Origin: Achromobacter spanius
GTDB lineage: Bacteria > Pseudomonadota > Gammaproteobacteria > Burkholderiales > Burkholderiaceae_B
Length of the DNA: 64,000 nucleotides
Direction of reading: 5' to 3'
Assembly (NCBI RefSeq): GCF_003994415.1
Contig: NZ_CP034689.1
Coordinates: 3,596,001-3,660,000 of the forward strand
The notes beneath the pieces are model-generated. The model was given only the letters and a program-made list of their open reading frames with translations. It ran no database searches and was not told where the DNA came from. This document shows, piece by piece, positions 45,970 to 53,697 of the stretch. Position numbers and translations under genes: made by a program. Numbering within the stretch: position 1 is the first letter of the stretch; each line of letters opens with the position of its first letter.

Positions 45970-46646
45970 TTGGCGCCGCCCGTCTTTTCGGCAATGGTCT
46001 TTGCCAACCACGGCTTGGTGTAGGTGCCGGCACGCAGCTTTTCCTTGGCCACGGCTTCATCGGCTTCCTTCTTTTGCGCCAGGGCCAGTACGGCGGCCGC
46101 GTGTTCGGCGGGAATCACCACCACGCCGTCGGCATCGCCCACGACCACATCGCCCGGGTTGACCACCTGCCCGCCCACGGACACCGGCACGTTGATTTCG
46201 CCCGGGCCGTCCTTATACGGACCCTTGTGCGACACGGCACGCGCGAAGCAGCCGAATTCGCCTTGGCCAAAGACGTCCACGTCGCGCACCGCGCCGTCGA
46301 TGACAAAGCCCGCGATGCCGCGCGACTGCGCATCCATCATCATCAGCTCGCCCACCAGCGCGTTACTGGCATCGCCCGCGCCATCGACAACGATGACGTC
46401 GCCCGCCGCGCCCATCGAAATCGCCTGATGGATCAACAGGTTGTCACCGGGACGGGTCTTGACGGTCAGCGCCAGGCCGACCATGCGGCGCGTGCCGCCA
46501 TGCATCGGGCGCAGGCCCGACACGCCGTACAGGCGATTCATGCAGTCGCTGATCTGGGCGGAGCCGATATCGGCAAAGCTGGCCAGCACGTCGGCGGCCA
46601 CGGCCGGCGCCGACCGAGAAAGAATGCGAAATCCGATGGGAGTCAT
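45966..46646 (-). CDS. RraA-family aldolase (4-hydroxy-4-methyl-2-oxoglutarate aldolase-like)
   Basis: A 226-residue trimeric-type metal-dependent aldolase of the HMG/CHA aldolase group (RraA fold). It has TVKTRPGDNLLIHQAI, the GELMMMDAQSRGIAGFVIDG region with the catalytic arginine-aspartate pair in GAVRDVD, and VNPGDVVVGDADGVVVIP. Such enzymes cleave 4-hydroxy-2-oxo dicarboxylates to pyruvate plus another 2-oxo or carboxyl product. As first gene of the operon it suggests that a transported amino acid is deaminated and then cleaved. It is less likely to be an RNase E regulator because of this context. Confidence 0.88.
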   Translation of the reverse strand: MTPIGFRILSRSAPAVAADVLASFADIGSAQISDCMNRLYGVSGLRPMHGGTRRMVGLALTVKTRPGDNLLIHQAISMGAAGDVIVVDGAGDASNALVGELMMMDAQSRGIAGFVIDGAVRDVDVFGQGEFGCFARAVSHKGPYKDGPGEINVPVSVGGQVVNPGDVVVGDADGVVVIPAEHAAAVLALAQKKEADEAVAKEKLRAGTYTKPWLAKTIAEKTGGAK

Positions 46647-46773
46647 AAGAAAGTCGAGGGGGATGAATGCGTCAAGCGATTAAGCGAATACGCATTACAA
46701 AGCCCCGCGCACCTTTCCTCAAAACGATATAAATTCCCAGCTAATCAGGAATTTTTTTCGTGCATACGCTCGT

Positions 46774-46789
46774 TAAGGGTTATCCCTTA
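46774..46789. promoter_or_regulatory. 16-bp palindrome upstream of the RraA/aminotransferase/ABC operon
   Basis: TAAGGGTTATCCCTTA is a perfect inverted repeat (6-bp arms, 4-bp spacer) in the AT-rich gap upstream of the RraA gene. It has the dyad and T-N-A character of LysR-type sites. It lies about 128 bp before the start codon; its regulator is presumably the LysR protein of the same cluster. Confidence 0.5.
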
Positions 46790-46806
46790 TTCGTAATCGG
46801 GGGAGC

Positions 46807-47694
46807 TTAATCGTCCCCGCCGCCGTTGGCGGCCCGCGCTTCCGACAGTGCGATCGTCAGGTTGACGACCTTCTTCTTCAACTGGTCGCGCTCTTCCGTC
46901 ACGCGCGCCAACACCCCACGCAATCGCGCCACTTCGGCTGGCAAATCGGCGATGTGTTCGATCGGCACCTCGGGCGGGGCTTCGCGGGGCGGCGGCGCCT
47001 TGGCCAGGCGCACTTCGCGCGCGGCCTGTTGCAGTTCTTTCTTGCCGCCCGCCACCGCCGCCGCCTGGCGCTCGGGCGGCAAGGACGCGACTGCCGCCGC
47101 GGCATTGATGGAAATCGCGCCCTCTTTCACGGCGCGCACCAGTTCCGGCGCGGCGGCTTTCTGAATCTTTTCGATCTGCCCCAGGGTATTGCTGCTGATG
47201 CGCGCGGCGCGTGCCAGCGCCTGGCGGCTGGGCACGGGCGGCGTCCATGACATGTTGGGCGGCAGGCGCGGGGCGCCATCGGCGGCGGGCGCGCCGTCGT
47301 CCTCATCCCAGGGCGGCGGTCCATCCGCCTGCTGCGCGTCAGGCGCGGTCTCGGGCGCCTCGGGCGGTGTGCGCGCCAGCAAAATTTCTTTCTTGCGCAA
47401 GGCCAGCACGCCGCGCTGGAAGTCCGACACGCTACGGCGTCCCAGGTGGTTTTCAATCATCCACAGATGTACGTCTTCCATCGACTTGAACGTGGTGTTC
47501 TGGCGCGTCTGGAATTCAATGCCGTGTTTCTTGCACAGGGCGTAACGGTTGTGCCCGTCCACCAGCAGGTCGCCCCACAGCACCAGCGCATCGCGGCAGC
47601 CTTCGGCCAGCAGGCTGCGTTCCAGCGCCTCGTGCTCGTCTTCGGTCAAGGGGTCTATGTAGGCGCGCAGGCCCTCGTCTATCCTGATTTCCAT
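46807..47694 (-). CDS. ParB-like nuclease-domain protein
   Basis: A 295-residue protein with an N-terminal ParB/sulfiredoxin-like domain: LVLWGDLLVDGHNRYALCKK contains the DGHxR motif of the fold. Then comes a ParB-type helix region (WMIENHLGRRSVSDFQRGVL), an acidic proline-rich linker (about 115-155), a helix-turn-helix-like segment (SRQALARAARISSNTLGQIE), and a C-terminal coiled coil. No ParA is adjacent, so it is an orphan and may be a DNA-binding regulator rather than a partition protein. The linker and coil suggest dimerisation. Confidence 0.75.
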   Translation of the reverse strand: MEIRIDEGLRAYIDPLTEDEHEALERSLLAEGCRDALVLWGDLLVDGHNRYALCKKHGIEFQTRQNTTFKSMEDVHLWMIENHLGRRSVSDFQRGVLALRKKEILLARTPPEAPETAPDAQQADGPPPWDEDDGAPAADGAPRLPPNMSWTPPVPSRQALARAARISSNTLGQIEKIQKAAAPELVRAVKEGAISINAAAAVASLPPERQAAAVAGGKKELQQAAREVRLAKAPPPREAPPEVPIEHIADLPAEVARLRGVLARVTEERDQLKKKVVNLTIALSEARAANGGGDD

Positions 47695-47727
47695 GGTGTC
47701 CAATTCGTTGATCTTGTCGGGCTGACG

Positions 47728-48339
47728 CTACGTCAGCCCCTGGCCGCGCAGAAAATCCTGTATTGCTTCCAGCCGTGCCACCGGGTCCGTCAGGCCCAGC
47801 AGACGGGTCTTGTCATCCGGCGGCAGGGGCAGCAATTCGCACCAGCGGTCCGCCACCCAGCCGCTGTCGTCCAGCCGGAATGGCGGCGCAATCGGCATCT
47901 TGTCGGCAGGCACGCCCTCTTGCTGCCATTGCGCAACCAGCCGCCCCAACGCATCGGCGCTGGGCTGCATGGAGGCCGGCACGGGCGTGGGCGGATCGTC
48001 GGCAATGGGCTCGGCCTGCCCCATCCAAAGGCCGTATTTTGCCACTTCGCTGGAAAGCAGCCGAAACCGACTGCCGCCAATACAGCGCACTTGCAGCAAG
48101 GCGGGCATGGGCGCGTCCCAAGAGGCGATGCGCGCCATGGTGCCCACCGACGCAAGCGTCTCCACGCCCTCGGGCGAACGCACTTCGCTACCCGCCAGCA
48201 GGCCCACCACGCCGAACTCGCTGCCATCCGCGATGCAGCGGCGGATCATATCCAGATAGCGCACCTCAAAAATGCGCAGATGCAGCACGCCGGCGGGGAA
48301 CAGTGCGTTGGATAAGGGAAACAGCGGAATCAGCGCCAT
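47728..48339 (-). CDS. Lon N-terminal substrate-binding-domain protein
   Basis: A 203-residue protein composed only of the Lon-protease-like N-terminal (LAN) domain: LIPLFPLSNALFPAGVLHLR, FEVRYLDMIRRCIADGSEFG, VGTMARI. It has no ATPase or protease domain. Such stand-alone LAN proteins are widespread and of unclear function. The ATG at 48339 follows a GGAGC-type ribosome-binding site. It is downstream of the AhpD-like gene by 10 bp and probably co-transcribed. Confidence 0.88.
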   Translation of the reverse strand: MALIPLFPLSNALFPAGVLHLRIFEVRYLDMIRRCIADGSEFGVVGLLAGSEVRSPEGVETLASVGTMARIASWDAPMPALLQVRCIGGSRFRLLSSEVAKYGLWMGQAEPIADDPPTPVPASMQPSADALGRLVAQWQQEGVPADKMPIAPPFRLDDSGWVADRWCELLPLPPDDKTRLLGLTDPVARLEAIQDFLRGQGLT

Positions 48340-48349
48340 GGCCGGCTCC

Positions 48350-48784
48350 TTATTTGATGTCGGAATCGTTGACGGAAGCACTAAGGTCAAATGCGGCATC
48401 CACCGGCACCTGCATCGCCGTCACCATTGCGTTGGTCTGCGCCGCCATGCCAATCACCGACAGCAGTTCCGCATGCTGGCCGTCGGTCATGCCCCGGGCC
48501 TTGGCCGCCGCCGTGTGCGAATGCACGCAGTACGAACAACCATTGGCAGTGGACACGGCGATATAGATCATCTCGCGCACCAGCGGCGACAATTCGCCGT
48601 CGGCCATCATGACTTGCTTCAACTGCGCCCACACGCGCTGCAATTGCAGGGGATCGTTCGCCAGCGCACGCCAGAAATTATTCACGAAATCAGACTTGCG
48701 CGTCGCCCGGATGTCTTCGAACACCGCCCATGCCTCAGGGCTTTTACGGACTTCGTCGTCCGATAGCAGTTTGACCGTGCTCAT
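48350..48784 (-). CDS. Carboxymuconolactone-decarboxylase/AhpD-like protein
   Basis: A 144-residue all-helical protein of the AhpD/CMD superfamily with the redox motif CSYCVHSH (CxxC followed by histidine) and EMIYIAVSTANG. AhpD-like members act as alkyl-hydroperoxide or peroxidase-associated thiol proteins. It is the first gene of a short unit with the LAN protein and possibly the ParB-like gene. Confidence 0.88.
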   Translation of the reverse strand: MSTVKLLSDDEVRKSPEAWAVFEDIRATRKSDFVNNFWRALANDPLQLQRVWAQLKQVMMADGELSPLVREMIYIAVSTANGCSYCVHSHTAAAKARGMTDGQHAELLSVIGMAAQTNAMVTAMQVPVDAAFDLSASVNDSDIK

Positions 48785-48938
48785 GCCATTTATCCTATGT
48801 GAGGCCCATGCCAGGCCGAATTTGCCGTCAAGCGGCTACAGTGCGTACTTTGCCGGCTTCTTCGGGTACCGTGGGCCGGGTTTTCCATCATAGTGCGGCA
48901 GCGCTGCGCGCACCCGCCCCCCAAAAAAAGGAAACATC

Positions 48939-49367
48939 ATGCCCCAGCTATCCGCCTATCTCAGCTTTGACGGCAACTGCGCGGACGCCATGCGCTTTTA
49001 CGAGCGCGTGCTGGGCGGCCGCCTTGAAACGCTGATCCGCTACGCCGACGCGCCGTCGGACGCGGCCATGCCCGCGCTGTCACCCGAGGACGCCGAACGC
49101 GTCATGGTGGCGCGCCTGGTGCTGGACGAGCAGACGCTGCTGGGCAGCGACGCCACCAGCGGCCATCCTTATCCCGGCAAGCAAGGTATTGCCCTGGCCC
49201 TGGTCTACCCCACCGTGTCCGACGCCCAGCGCGTGTTCGATCAATTGGCCGACGGCGGCAACGTGACGATGCCATTGCAGAAAACATTCTGGGCAGACGC
49301 GTATGGGGCGTTGCTGGACCGCTTTGGAACGCGCTGGATGGTCAGCGGCGGCAAGATCACGCATTAA
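48939..49367 (+). CDS. VOC-superfamily protein (PhnB/glyoxalase-like)
   Basis: A 142-residue protein of the vicinal-oxygen-chelate fold, related to PhnB/3-demethylubiquinone-like glyoxalase-bleomycin resistance proteins. It shows LSFDGNCADAMRFYERVLGG in the first beta-alpha-beta-beta-beta unit, and FWADAYGALLDRFGTRWMV in the second. The metal ligands are not clearly complete. It is encoded alone, with AAAGGA close to the ATG, and is followed immediately by a hairpin. Confidence 0.87.
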   Translation: MPQLSAYLSFDGNCADAMRFYERVLGGRLETLIRYADAPSDAAMPALSPEDAERVMVARLVLDEQTLLGSDATSGHPYPGKQGIALALVYPTVSDAQRVFDQLADGGNVTMPLQKTFWADAYGALLDRFGTRWMVSGGKITH

Positions 49368-49400
49368 GCGTGTGGGCGTGGCCCGGCCATGCCCACACGC
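49368..49400. terminator. Perfect 10-bp hairpin between converging genes
   Basis: GCGTGTGGGC (49368..49377) and GCCCACACGC (49391..49400) pair perfectly with a 13-base loop. It begins directly after the VOC stop codon and precedes the end of the AraC gene on the other strand. There is no T-run, so it may act as a transcript-end stabiliser or with Rho, possibly for both genes. Confidence 0.6.
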
Positions 49401-49462
49401 GGCTTGGCCGCCACGTAGTCGCCCCCGTAAGCGCGCGGATCCCCCGCCGCGCCGTCGACACG

Positions 49463-50386
49463 TCAGGCGCGCCGCTTGCCGAACACGGACTTCGGCGTGC
49501 GTCCGTGAAAGCGCGTGAAGGCCGCGCTGAAATTAGCGGGGTGCCGGTAGCCCACGCGATACGCCGCCTGCGCCACCTGGCACCCGGTTTCCAGCAATTC
49601 CCAGGCGCGGCGCATGCGCAGTTCGGTCAGCATCCGATGCGGGCTGGTGCCGTACAACTTGCGAAAACCTTCCTTCAGCTTGAACTCGTTCAAGCCCGTG
49701 GCCAGGCACAGGTAGGCCACGGTCAGGTCGCGGTCCATCTGTTCCTGCATCAAGGCGCGCACCGCTTCCAGCCGCGCAATATCGGCCTGACTAAGCCGAC
49801 CCGGTTCAGACATGGGCGCCAGGCCGCGCAGTTGCCGCGACAGCAGCGTCAATGCCCGGATGTGCGCGTCCAGCGGGTCCTGGCCTGACGCCAGTTCCAG
49901 CGCGGCCGATGCCAGGTCAGGCGCGGTGCGGCCCTGCGCCAGACGACGAAAACCGCCCGCGCCCAGCAGGCTTTCCGCGCGTTCAACTCCCGCATAACGG
50001 CGCAGCACCTGTTCACCCACCAACAGCCGCAATTGCGAAACGGTGGCGCCGCCCAGATAGCGGCGCTCGCCCCGGACGCGCTGAAATGCGGTGACCGTCG
50101 TGGTGCCACCACGGAAATCCAGCGCGGCGCCATCGGCGCCTTGATAAGCCGACACGCCCTGCATCGCCAGCGTAATCACCAGCGTGCGCGCGCCATGCCC
50201 GGCGGCATTCTCTTCAATCAGGTCGCGCCTTGGGGTGTATTGCGAATGCACCAGCGTCAATCCCTCATCCAGTTCCATGCGGTCCGCGTGGCAATCGCCC
50301 AGGTCGGTCGGCAAGGCCAGGCGATGCCAGCCCACGCGGGGGCTCGGGCCGGGTTGGGCAAGCAGCGAAGAAACGCGTATGGGCAT
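49463..50386 (-). CDS. AraC-family regulator of the siderophore-receptor locus (PchR-like)
   Basis: A 307-residue regulator with a C-terminal pair of helix-turn-helices: AYLCLATGLNEFKLKEGFRK and AQAAYRVGYRHPANFSAAFT, followed by FHGRTPKSVFGKRR. The N-terminal part would bind the siderophore. Regulators of this PchR-like type activate adjacent receptor genes when the ferri-siderophore is present. The ATG at 50386 (MPIRVSSLL) is chosen because the frame upstream has no similarity. It is divergent from the receptor gene with a Fur box between. Confidence 0.88.
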   Translation of the reverse strand: MPIRVSSLLAQPGPSPRVGWHRLALPTDLGDCHADRMELDEGLTLVHSQYTPRRDLIEENAAGHGARTLVITLAMQGVSAYQGADGAALDFRGGTTTVTAFQRVRGERRYLGGATVSQLRLLVGEQVLRRYAGVERAESLLGAGGFRRLAQGRTAPDLASAALELASGQDPLDAHIRALTLLSRQLRGLAPMSEPGRLSQADIARLEAVRALMQEQMDRDLTVAYLCLATGLNEFKLKEGFRKLYGTSPHRMLTELRMRRAWELLETGCQVAQAAYRVGYRHPANFSAAFTRFHGRTPKSVFGKRRA

Positions 50387-50473
50387 GGGGATTTCCTGGT
50401 CCGGCGGCGTAGGCAACGGCAAAAAAAGCCGCGCCGCCGACTTGCATACGGATGGATCCGGAATGCATATAAA

Positions 50474-50494
50474 TGTGAATGATAGTTGTTCGCA
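50474..50494. promoter_or_regulatory. Fur-box candidate between AraC gene and TonB receptor
   Basis: The 21-bp site contains GAATGATAGTTGTTCG and matches the Fur consensus (GATAATGATAATCATTATC type, with flanking TG/CA) at 14 of 21 positions by eye. It lies in the divergent gap, 67 bp before the receptor start and 88 bp before the regulator start, suitable to repress both under iron-replete conditions. Confidence 0.65.
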
Positions 50495-50560
50495 TAAAGA
50501 AATACCATCCTTCGGACGGCCGCAATGCATAGCGGTCGCGATGTCCGCACAGGAAGCCCG

Positions 50561-52624
50561 ATGCCCCACCCCGCTCCCCTCACGCCCATCCGGGCCTTGA
50601 TCTGCCTGGCCTTGTTCTGCCTGACGCTGGCCCCGGAAACGCAGGCGCAGAATCGCGCTGAAAGTCCCGTCCAGGTTTCTACCCCCGCCCCCGCCGAACT
50701 GCCCGCCATCACCGTCACGGCCGACAAGCAGGAACGCGCGTTGGAAGACGTGCCCACCAGCCTGTCGGTCTTTGACGGCGACCTGCTGGACGCGCAAGGC
50801 ATCCACAGCGTGGAAGCGTTGCAGACCATCACGCCAGGTTTAAGCTTTCAGCCCTTTGGCCAGGCCGGCGTCAATTCGGCCGTGATGCGCGGTTTGTCCG
50901 CCAACTTCTTTTCGTTCTCGACGTCCACGCTGCTGGTGGTGGATGGCGTGCCGACCTTGATGGCGCAAGGCTACGACGACCAACTGCTGGCCATCGACCG
51001 CGTCGAAGTGCTGCGCGGCCCGCAGTCCACGCTGTACGGCCGCAATGCCGAGGCCGGCGTCATCAACATTCACACACGCCAGCCCGACAACACCTTGCGC
51101 GGCCAGGTCTCCGCCGAGATCGGTAGCCGCGACCTGCGCGTCATGCGTTTCGACCTGAGCGGCCCGCTGATCGAAGACCGCCTGGCCGCCAGCGTTGCCG
51201 GCACGTGGCGCAGCCAGCACGGCTTCATCGACAACACGTACACCGGCCAGCGCGAAGACGACCGCGAATTGCGCAACGGCAAGGTCGCGCTACGCTGGAC
51301 GCCATCGGCCCGCACCGACGCCACGCTGCGTTACGCGCAAGTGGACTACCGCGACGGCGCCGCGCTGTGGGGGTCACCGGCCGCCCCGCGCGACACGGTT
51401 GCCTCTGGCACGCCCAGTTGGAACCACTCCATCGGCCGCAGCGCATCGCTGTCCGTGCGCCACGATTTTGACTCGGGTCTGCGCCTGTCGTCCGTCACCG
51501 CCTGGAACGATTTTCGTGACCGCGTGCAGCAAGACACCGACTTCCTGCCCGCCGACCTGCTGCATATCCGGCGCGATCACCAGTTCAGCACTCTGTCGCA
51601 GGAACTGCGGCTGGAAGGCGAATGGCGCCACGCGCGCTGGCTCGTCGGCCTGTATGCCGACGGTGACGATCACCACTTGCGCAACACCCAGAAAATGCCG
51701 ATGGGCCTGACGGAAAGCGTCGTCAAGCTGCGCGGCAATTCCACGGCGGCGTTCACGAACTGGACGGTGCCGCTGGCCGAACGCTGGACGCTGGAAGCCG
51801 GCGCGCGCATCGAACGCGACCGCGTCCGGTTCCGGCCCGAAGCAGCAGGTCCAGGTGCCGGCGCGGGCGGCAGCACTCGCACCGCCGACTGGACGCGCGC
51901 CACCCCTCGCGTGGCCTTGCAGTACTCCTTCGCGCCGCGCCAGCAGGTCTACGCATCCCTATCCGATGGCTTTCGCGCGGGCGGCTTCAACGTGTTTTCC
52001 CCCGCCGCCGACTACGCTGCGTACCAACCCGAGACGCTGCGTTCCTACGAAATCGGCGCCAAGGGCTGGTTGCCGGGCAATCGACTGCGCTACGCCAGCG
52101 CTTTCTACGTGATGACGGTCAAGAACATGCAGGTGCAGCAGATGCCCGTGCCCGGCCTGGTCTACGTCACCAATGCGGCCTCGGCCCGGTCGATCGGCGC
52201 CGAATTCGAGCTGGAATACCTGTTGGGCGACGGCTGGTCGATGCAAGCCGGGCTGGGCCTGAACCGCACGCGATTTGCCAGCTTCATGGATGGCGCCAAC
52301 GACTACAGCGGCAATCAAAACCCCTTCGCGCCGCGCATCAACGGCTATGTCAGCGCGCGCTACGACGCCCCCGCCGGCTGGTACGCCCAGGCCTCGCTGA
52401 CCGGCGCCGGCCGCGTCTACCTGGATGCCGCCAACCGCTATTCCCGCAACGGTTATGGCCTGGTCAACCTGGCCGCCGGCGTCACCGTGCGGCGGGTCGA
52501 AGTTTCCGCCTACGTTAACAACCTGGCCAACCGCCGCTACGACGCCGTGGGCTATCAAAACGGCATTGTGACCGTCTATAGCCCGCCGCGCGAAGTTGGC
52601 TTGCGCTTCACCTGGCGCATCTGA
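50561..52624 (+). CDS. TonB-dependent siderophore receptor
   Basis: A 687-residue outer-membrane receptor. A signal peptide (about 1-30, ending in TQAQ) precedes the TonB box ITVTAD and the plug domain (VPTSLSVFDGDLLDAQGI, LAIDRVEVLRGPQSTLYGRN). The 22-stranded barrel ends with the expected LRFTWRI C-terminal aromatic-rich strand. The ligand is unknown; the neighbouring AraC regulator and RhtX/FptX-like transporter point to a siderophore. The ATG at 50561 (MPHPAPLTPIR) is used; an upstream ATG at 50525 would lengthen the signal. Confidence 0.9.
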   Translation: MPHPAPLTPIRALICLALFCLTLAPETQAQNRAESPVQVSTPAPAELPAITVTADKQERALEDVPTSLSVFDGDLLDAQGIHSVEALQTITPGLSFQPFGQAGVNSAVMRGLSANFFSFSTSTLLVVDGVPTLMAQGYDDQLLAIDRVEVLRGPQSTLYGRNAEAGVINIHTRQPDNTLRGQVSAEIGSRDLRVMRFDLSGPLIEDRLAASVAGTWRSQHGFIDNTYTGQREDDRELRNGKVALRWTPSARTDATLRYAQVDYRDGAALWGSPAAPRDTVASGTPSWNHSIGRSASLSVRHDFDSGLRLSSVTAWNDFRDRVQQDTDFLPADLLHIRRDHQFSTLSQELRLEGEWRHARWLVGLYADGDDHHLRNTQKMPMGLTESVVKLRGNSTAAFTNWTVPLAERWTLEAGARIERDRVRFRPEAAGPGAGAGGSTRTADWTRATPRVALQYSFAPRQQVYASLSDGFRAGGFNVFSPAADYAAYQPETLRSYEIGAKGWLPGNRLRYASAFYVMTVKNMQVQQMPVPGLVYVTNAASARSIGAEFELEYLLGDGWSMQAGLGLNRTRFASFMDGANDYSGNQNPFAPRINGYVSARYDAPAGWYAQASLTGAGRVYLDAANRYSRNGYGLVNLAAGVTVRRVEVSAYVNNLANRRYDAVGYQNGIVTVYSPPREVGLRFTWRI

Positions 52625-52668
52625 GTCCGGCCCATCCACTTAGCCTGAACCCTTCAACAAGGACACCG

Positions 52669-53697
52669 ATGAGTTCGCCCACTACCCACCCCCTGCAACG
52701 CTACTGGGACCTGGCGGCCGCACCGATCCAGGCGGCCGCGCTGGATGCAGCGTTGGAACTCGGCTTGCTGGACCGCCTGACGCAGCCGGCCAGCGCCGCC
52801 GATGTCTCGCAAGCGCTGGCACTGCGCCCCGAGCAGACCGTGCATCTGCTGGACATGCTCTGGAGCCTGGACCTGCTGCACCGCATTGACGGCGACCCGG
52901 TGCAATACCTGTGCCAGCCCGAGGCCCGCAAGTACTTCTGCCAGGGCCAACCGGGCTACTGCGCCGACGCCTGGCGCTACCGGCGCCGCGCGCTGGCGCA
53001 CTTCAGCGAACAACTGGGTGAACAACTGCATCTGGACGGACCCGCCGTCGAACCTTATGTGCAGACCAACGCCACCGGCTGGACGCAGGCCGCGCGAGTA
53101 CAGATCGCGCAGGAGCAGCGCGCCATCGCCGTGGCCGCCGCCGAACATGCCATCGCATGCGTACCCGGCGCCACTCATGCGCGGCGCATCCTCGACCTGG
53201 GCGGTGGCCCGGGCTTGATCGGCATCGCACTGGTGCAACGCTGGCCTGACGCGACAGGCGTGGTGTTTGACTGGCCCGACACCGCTGCCGTGGCGCTGGA
53301 GAACATCGTCCAGGCGGGTCTGTCGGACCGCATGTCGGTCATCGGCGGCGACCTTGCCACCGATGACATCGGCCAAGGCTACGATCTGATCTGGTGCTCG
53401 TCGGTACTGCATTTTCTGCCCGACCCGCACGCCACGCTGCACAAGATGCACGACGCGCTGGCTCCTGGCGGAACGCTGGTGATGGTGCATGCCGAGGTGC
53501 CGGCCGATGCCCATGCCGCCGCCCGCGTGCTGCCCTACTACCTGCCCATGATGCTGCTGGGCCGGCGCGTCACGCGCGCGGGTGAATTGCATCAAGCCCT
53601 GCAAGCTTGCGGTTTCGCGGACGTGCGCGGATTCGATTCCGACCGCTTTCCGATGGCGCCCGTGCATGTGCTGGCCGCCCGCAAGGCATACGCATGA
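52669..53697 (+). CDS. Class I SAM-dependent methyltransferase
   Basis: A 342-residue protein of the O-methyltransferase type with an N-terminal dimerisation winged helix (WDLAAAPIQAAALDAALELG, LDRLTQPASAADVSQALAL) and a C-terminal Rossmann domain. The SAM-binding loop is ILDLGGGPGLIG, followed by GVVFDWPDTAAVA and WCSSVLHFLPDPH. It lies between receptor and inner-membrane transporter in one operon (stop overlaps the transporter's ATG), so it probably modifies the imported ligand or a related metabolite. No biosynthetic partner genes are present. Confidence 0.88.
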   Translation: MSSPTTHPLQRYWDLAAAPIQAAALDAALELGLLDRLTQPASAADVSQALALRPEQTVHLLDMLWSLDLLHRIDGDPVQYLCQPEARKYFCQGQPGYCADAWRYRRRALAHFSEQLGEQLHLDGPAVEPYVQTNATGWTQAARVQIAQEQRAIAVAAAEHAIACVPGATHARRILDLGGGPGLIGIALVQRWPDATGVVFDWPDTAAVALENIVQAGLSDRMSVIGGDLATDDIGQGYDLIWCSSVLHFLPDPHATLHKMHDALAPGGTLVMVHAEVPADAHAAARVLPYYLPMMLLGRRVTRAGELHQALQACGFADVRGFDSDRFPMAPVHVLAARKAYA

